Source of the DNA: Symbiodinium natans
Taxonomy: Eukaryota; Sar; Dinophyceae; Suessiales; Symbiodiniaceae
Length of the DNA stretch: 64,000 bases
Assembly: GCA_905221605.1 (NCBI GenBank)
Contig: CAJNDS010002588.1
Coordinates: 1 to 64,000, forward strand
Reading direction: 5' to 3'
Part shown: positions 62,449-64,000 of the stretch, one piece after another
Numbering within the stretch: the first letter of the stretch is position 1
Layout: each line of letters begins with the position of its first letter
Notes under the pieces: model-generated
Seen by the model: the letters and a program-made list of their open reading frames with translations, nothing else
Database searches by the model: none
Told to the model about the DNA's origin: nothing
Made by a program: the position numbers and the translations under genes

Positions 62449-63733
62449 ATGATCTACGTACCGTTCCTCCATGTATTCCTCCAAGTTGCCTGCTTGGCCT
62501 GCTTCAGTTTAGCAGAGTGCACACCCAAGCTCAGCCTCCTGCAGCACACACTGAAGCTGGAAGAGAGGGACGCCCAGGATTCCATCAGTTCCCTCAGTGG
62601 CGACTCAACTTCTTCCCTGTTTGTGAAGTTCCACAAGGTGGCTGGCAGCACATGGCGAGCCTACATTGACCTCATCTCTCACCAAGACAACTCTTGTAGC
62701 AAGGATTGCGGGAACCCTGTCTGGGACTGTCAGCAGCGGTACCCCCATGATGCTGCGAAGTTTGAGTGGTGCAGCCAACAGCCTGGGAAGAATAAGTCCT
62801 GCTCTGGGATTGCACACAGCTGCACCTTCCACACGGGCATGGCTGTGATGCGCCAGGCCGTTTCGGGTCAGAACATAAGCACCCTGACATCGGACATGGC
62901 CGATGCGCAGAACCTGTGGCCGAGCTCGGAACGCTTAAGGCTGCTGTCGGAAGCTCTGTCATAGTTGGGTACCATTTTACATCTTTAAGGGTACTTAAAT
63001 CCACTAAGGAATATACATTTAAATTTTTAATCTTATCCCAGCCATGCACTAGGAAGTGGAGTGGGCCCGTTCTTGGTTGCCCTCAGACTTGCATCAAAAG
63101 CGCCTACTCGTGACGACGATCCTCCGCGAGCCCACCGAGAGACTTCGTTCTTTTTATTACTTTGGCGGGAACGGCTTCTCCGCAGCTTCCAGTTCTGATC
63201 AAGGGAACCTGGCTGCTTCACATCAAGGTTTCAAGTCCTGGTTGGAGTTCCGCAGGGATTTCGTGACCGGCAACTGGTCACATGAGCAATTTCAACAACA
63301 GGCTTCAAATGCGGATGCTGGATCCACCTCCATGTCCATCCTCTTGCGCTCGTGCTGTGAGTACGAGACTTGGCTGGGGGATGGCTCGATCGAGGCAGCA
63401 AAGCTTACTCTTGCTACGCAGTTCGACCTAGTTGGCATCACCGAGAGGCTAGACGAAAGCTTGGTGAGCCTTGGCAAGCTCTACGGCCTGACACCTTTGC
63501 AGTTAGCTGCCATGTTCCGAAGAAGTGTGCCAGAAGTTTTTGATAACAGTGACAATAAGCTCGACTGGACCGAAGAGGAGCGGGCCTTGGCCACGGCCGT
63601 TGCAGAGAAGAGCACGGCCATTTACAACTTTGCGCAAGAGGTCTTCCAACGTCGGGCCCCCACACTTTTCGGAAGCGAGGCGAACATGCAGGCTGCTGTA
63701 GAAGCCTTCAAGAAGCTCAACCCCGACAGCTAA
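62449..63733 (+). CDS. Sulfotransferase-like protein, two exons
   Basis: The frame is open from 62221; ATG 62449 gives a plausible type II membrane anchor (MIYVPFLHVFLQVACLACF). Exon 1 holds KFHKVAGSTWRAY (Lys at 62635), the 5'-phosphosulfate loop of PAPS-dependent sulfotransferases. It runs to a stop at 62962-62964. The second block has TTILREPTERLRSFYYF (Arg at 63125), the 3'-phosphate motif, and continues to TAA 63731-63733. The frame differs, and ~90 bp of AT-rich DNA with CAG/TAG acceptors separates them. An intron ending at AG/GAA 63051-63055 is therefore likely; the donor is unresolved. A Golgi carbohydrate sulfotransferase is the best guess; the substrate is unknown. Most similar in style to Sulfotransfer_2-type enzymes. 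Confidence 0.7.
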
Positions 63734-64000
63734 GCCAGCTAGCCACGCCTTTCGAGAGCCGCACGGAACGGACAGGAAAAAGCAGCCAGTGCAAACCGCG
63801 AACGTAAGAACGTTTGTTTAGGTTCTCCCCGCCAGCGAAGAGGGTTTATTCATGTGCCGCTTTCCGCAAGAGCGCGAGGAAGGCTATGCAGATATGCAAG
63901 GACGCAAGAGGCTTGGCATCATAGGAGTGCGTTTGCCGTGGAATGGGGCCCCAGTAGGGCAGGCTTACCCCTTTGTCGTTTCCTGCTCTTTGATGCTCGG
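63734..64000. other. 3' flank of the sulfotransferase-like gene
   Basis: 267 bp without a supported gene. No AATAAA signal close to the stop, as is usual in dinoflagellates. Confidence 0.4.

Noticed and set aside
1-64000. tRNA, rRNA or complete spliced-leader RNA genes
   Set aside because: I looked for tRNA B-box-like sequence, rRNA-like segments and the full spliced-leader exon. Only the 9-10 nt leader relicts were found.

Overview
The window looks like repeat-dominated nuclear DNA of a dinoflagellate. Three things point there. First, reverse transcriptases of several classes cover most of the 64 kb. Second, repeat units begin with (T)TGGCTCAAG, the 3' end of the dinoflagellate spliced leader (...TTTTGGCTCAAG). 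Third, the few cellular-looking reading frames are a Ulp1-like protease remnant and a sulfotransferase with a probable intron. There is nothing prokaryotic: no operons, rRNA, tRNA or CRISPR array was seen. The genus cannot be fixed from sequence reading alone.

Layout. (1) 1-2962: C-rich simple sequence, then the 3' part of a tyrosine-recombinase (YR) retroelement, called YR-0: a broken RT-RNase H and two identical 135-bp direct repeats. (2) 2963-18972: a Ty1/copia-type element, Copia-1 (integrase, RT, RNase H and a C-terminal methyltransferase-like domain). It is split in mid-gene by an 11.16-kb YR retroelement, YR-1 (5404-16567). YR-1 has a textbook split-direct-repeat structure, A1 ... B1A2 ... 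B2. Its coding remnants are, in order, a basic RS-rich ORF, a tyrosine recombinase, a CCCH-finger Gag-like protein fused to a C5-methyltransferase-like domain, and RT-RNase H. The insertion shows only a shared AG core and no target-site duplication; removing it restores the Copia-1 frame. (3) 19011-46121: a 27-kb head-to-tail array of one LINE family, all on the + strand. It holds a diverged non-autonomous unit (U1), a 5'-truncated LINE (LINE-1), a near full-length LINE (LINE-2) and four ~2.5-2.8 kb non-autonomous units (U2-U5). Every junction carries GAAAATATGACA, and most units start with a spliced-leader relict. The LINE has a zinc-ribbon ORF1, an ORF2 (APE-like endonuclease, RT, zinc knuckle, RNase H, Cys/His tail) and, after a single TGA, a kinase-like region. 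(4) 46897-57164: a degenerate Ulp1-like cysteine protease reading frame, interrupted by a complete copia element, Copia-2 (47372-55339). Copia-2 has 127-bp LTRs, a 5-bp CTACA duplication and an intact ~2218-residue Gag-Pol frame. (5) 57375-62448: minisatellite, G-rich GGGGCTTAAG-type satellite, a dispersed repeat pair and unassigned DNA. (6) 62449-63733: a sulfotransferase-like gene in two exons.

The elements form nested and serial layers: YR-1 sits inside Copia-1, Copia-2 sits inside a host-like frame, and the LINE family has repeatedly inserted at its own junction sequence. Three lineages carry domains not expected in a minimal retroelement: methyltransferase-like in YR-1 and Copia-1, kinase-like in the LINE, and an Ada-like zinc module in Copia-2. 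Most frames in YR-0, YR-1 and the LINEs are broken, while Copia-1 (apart from the insertion) and Copia-2 read cleanly. All family calls come from motif reading; no database search was run.
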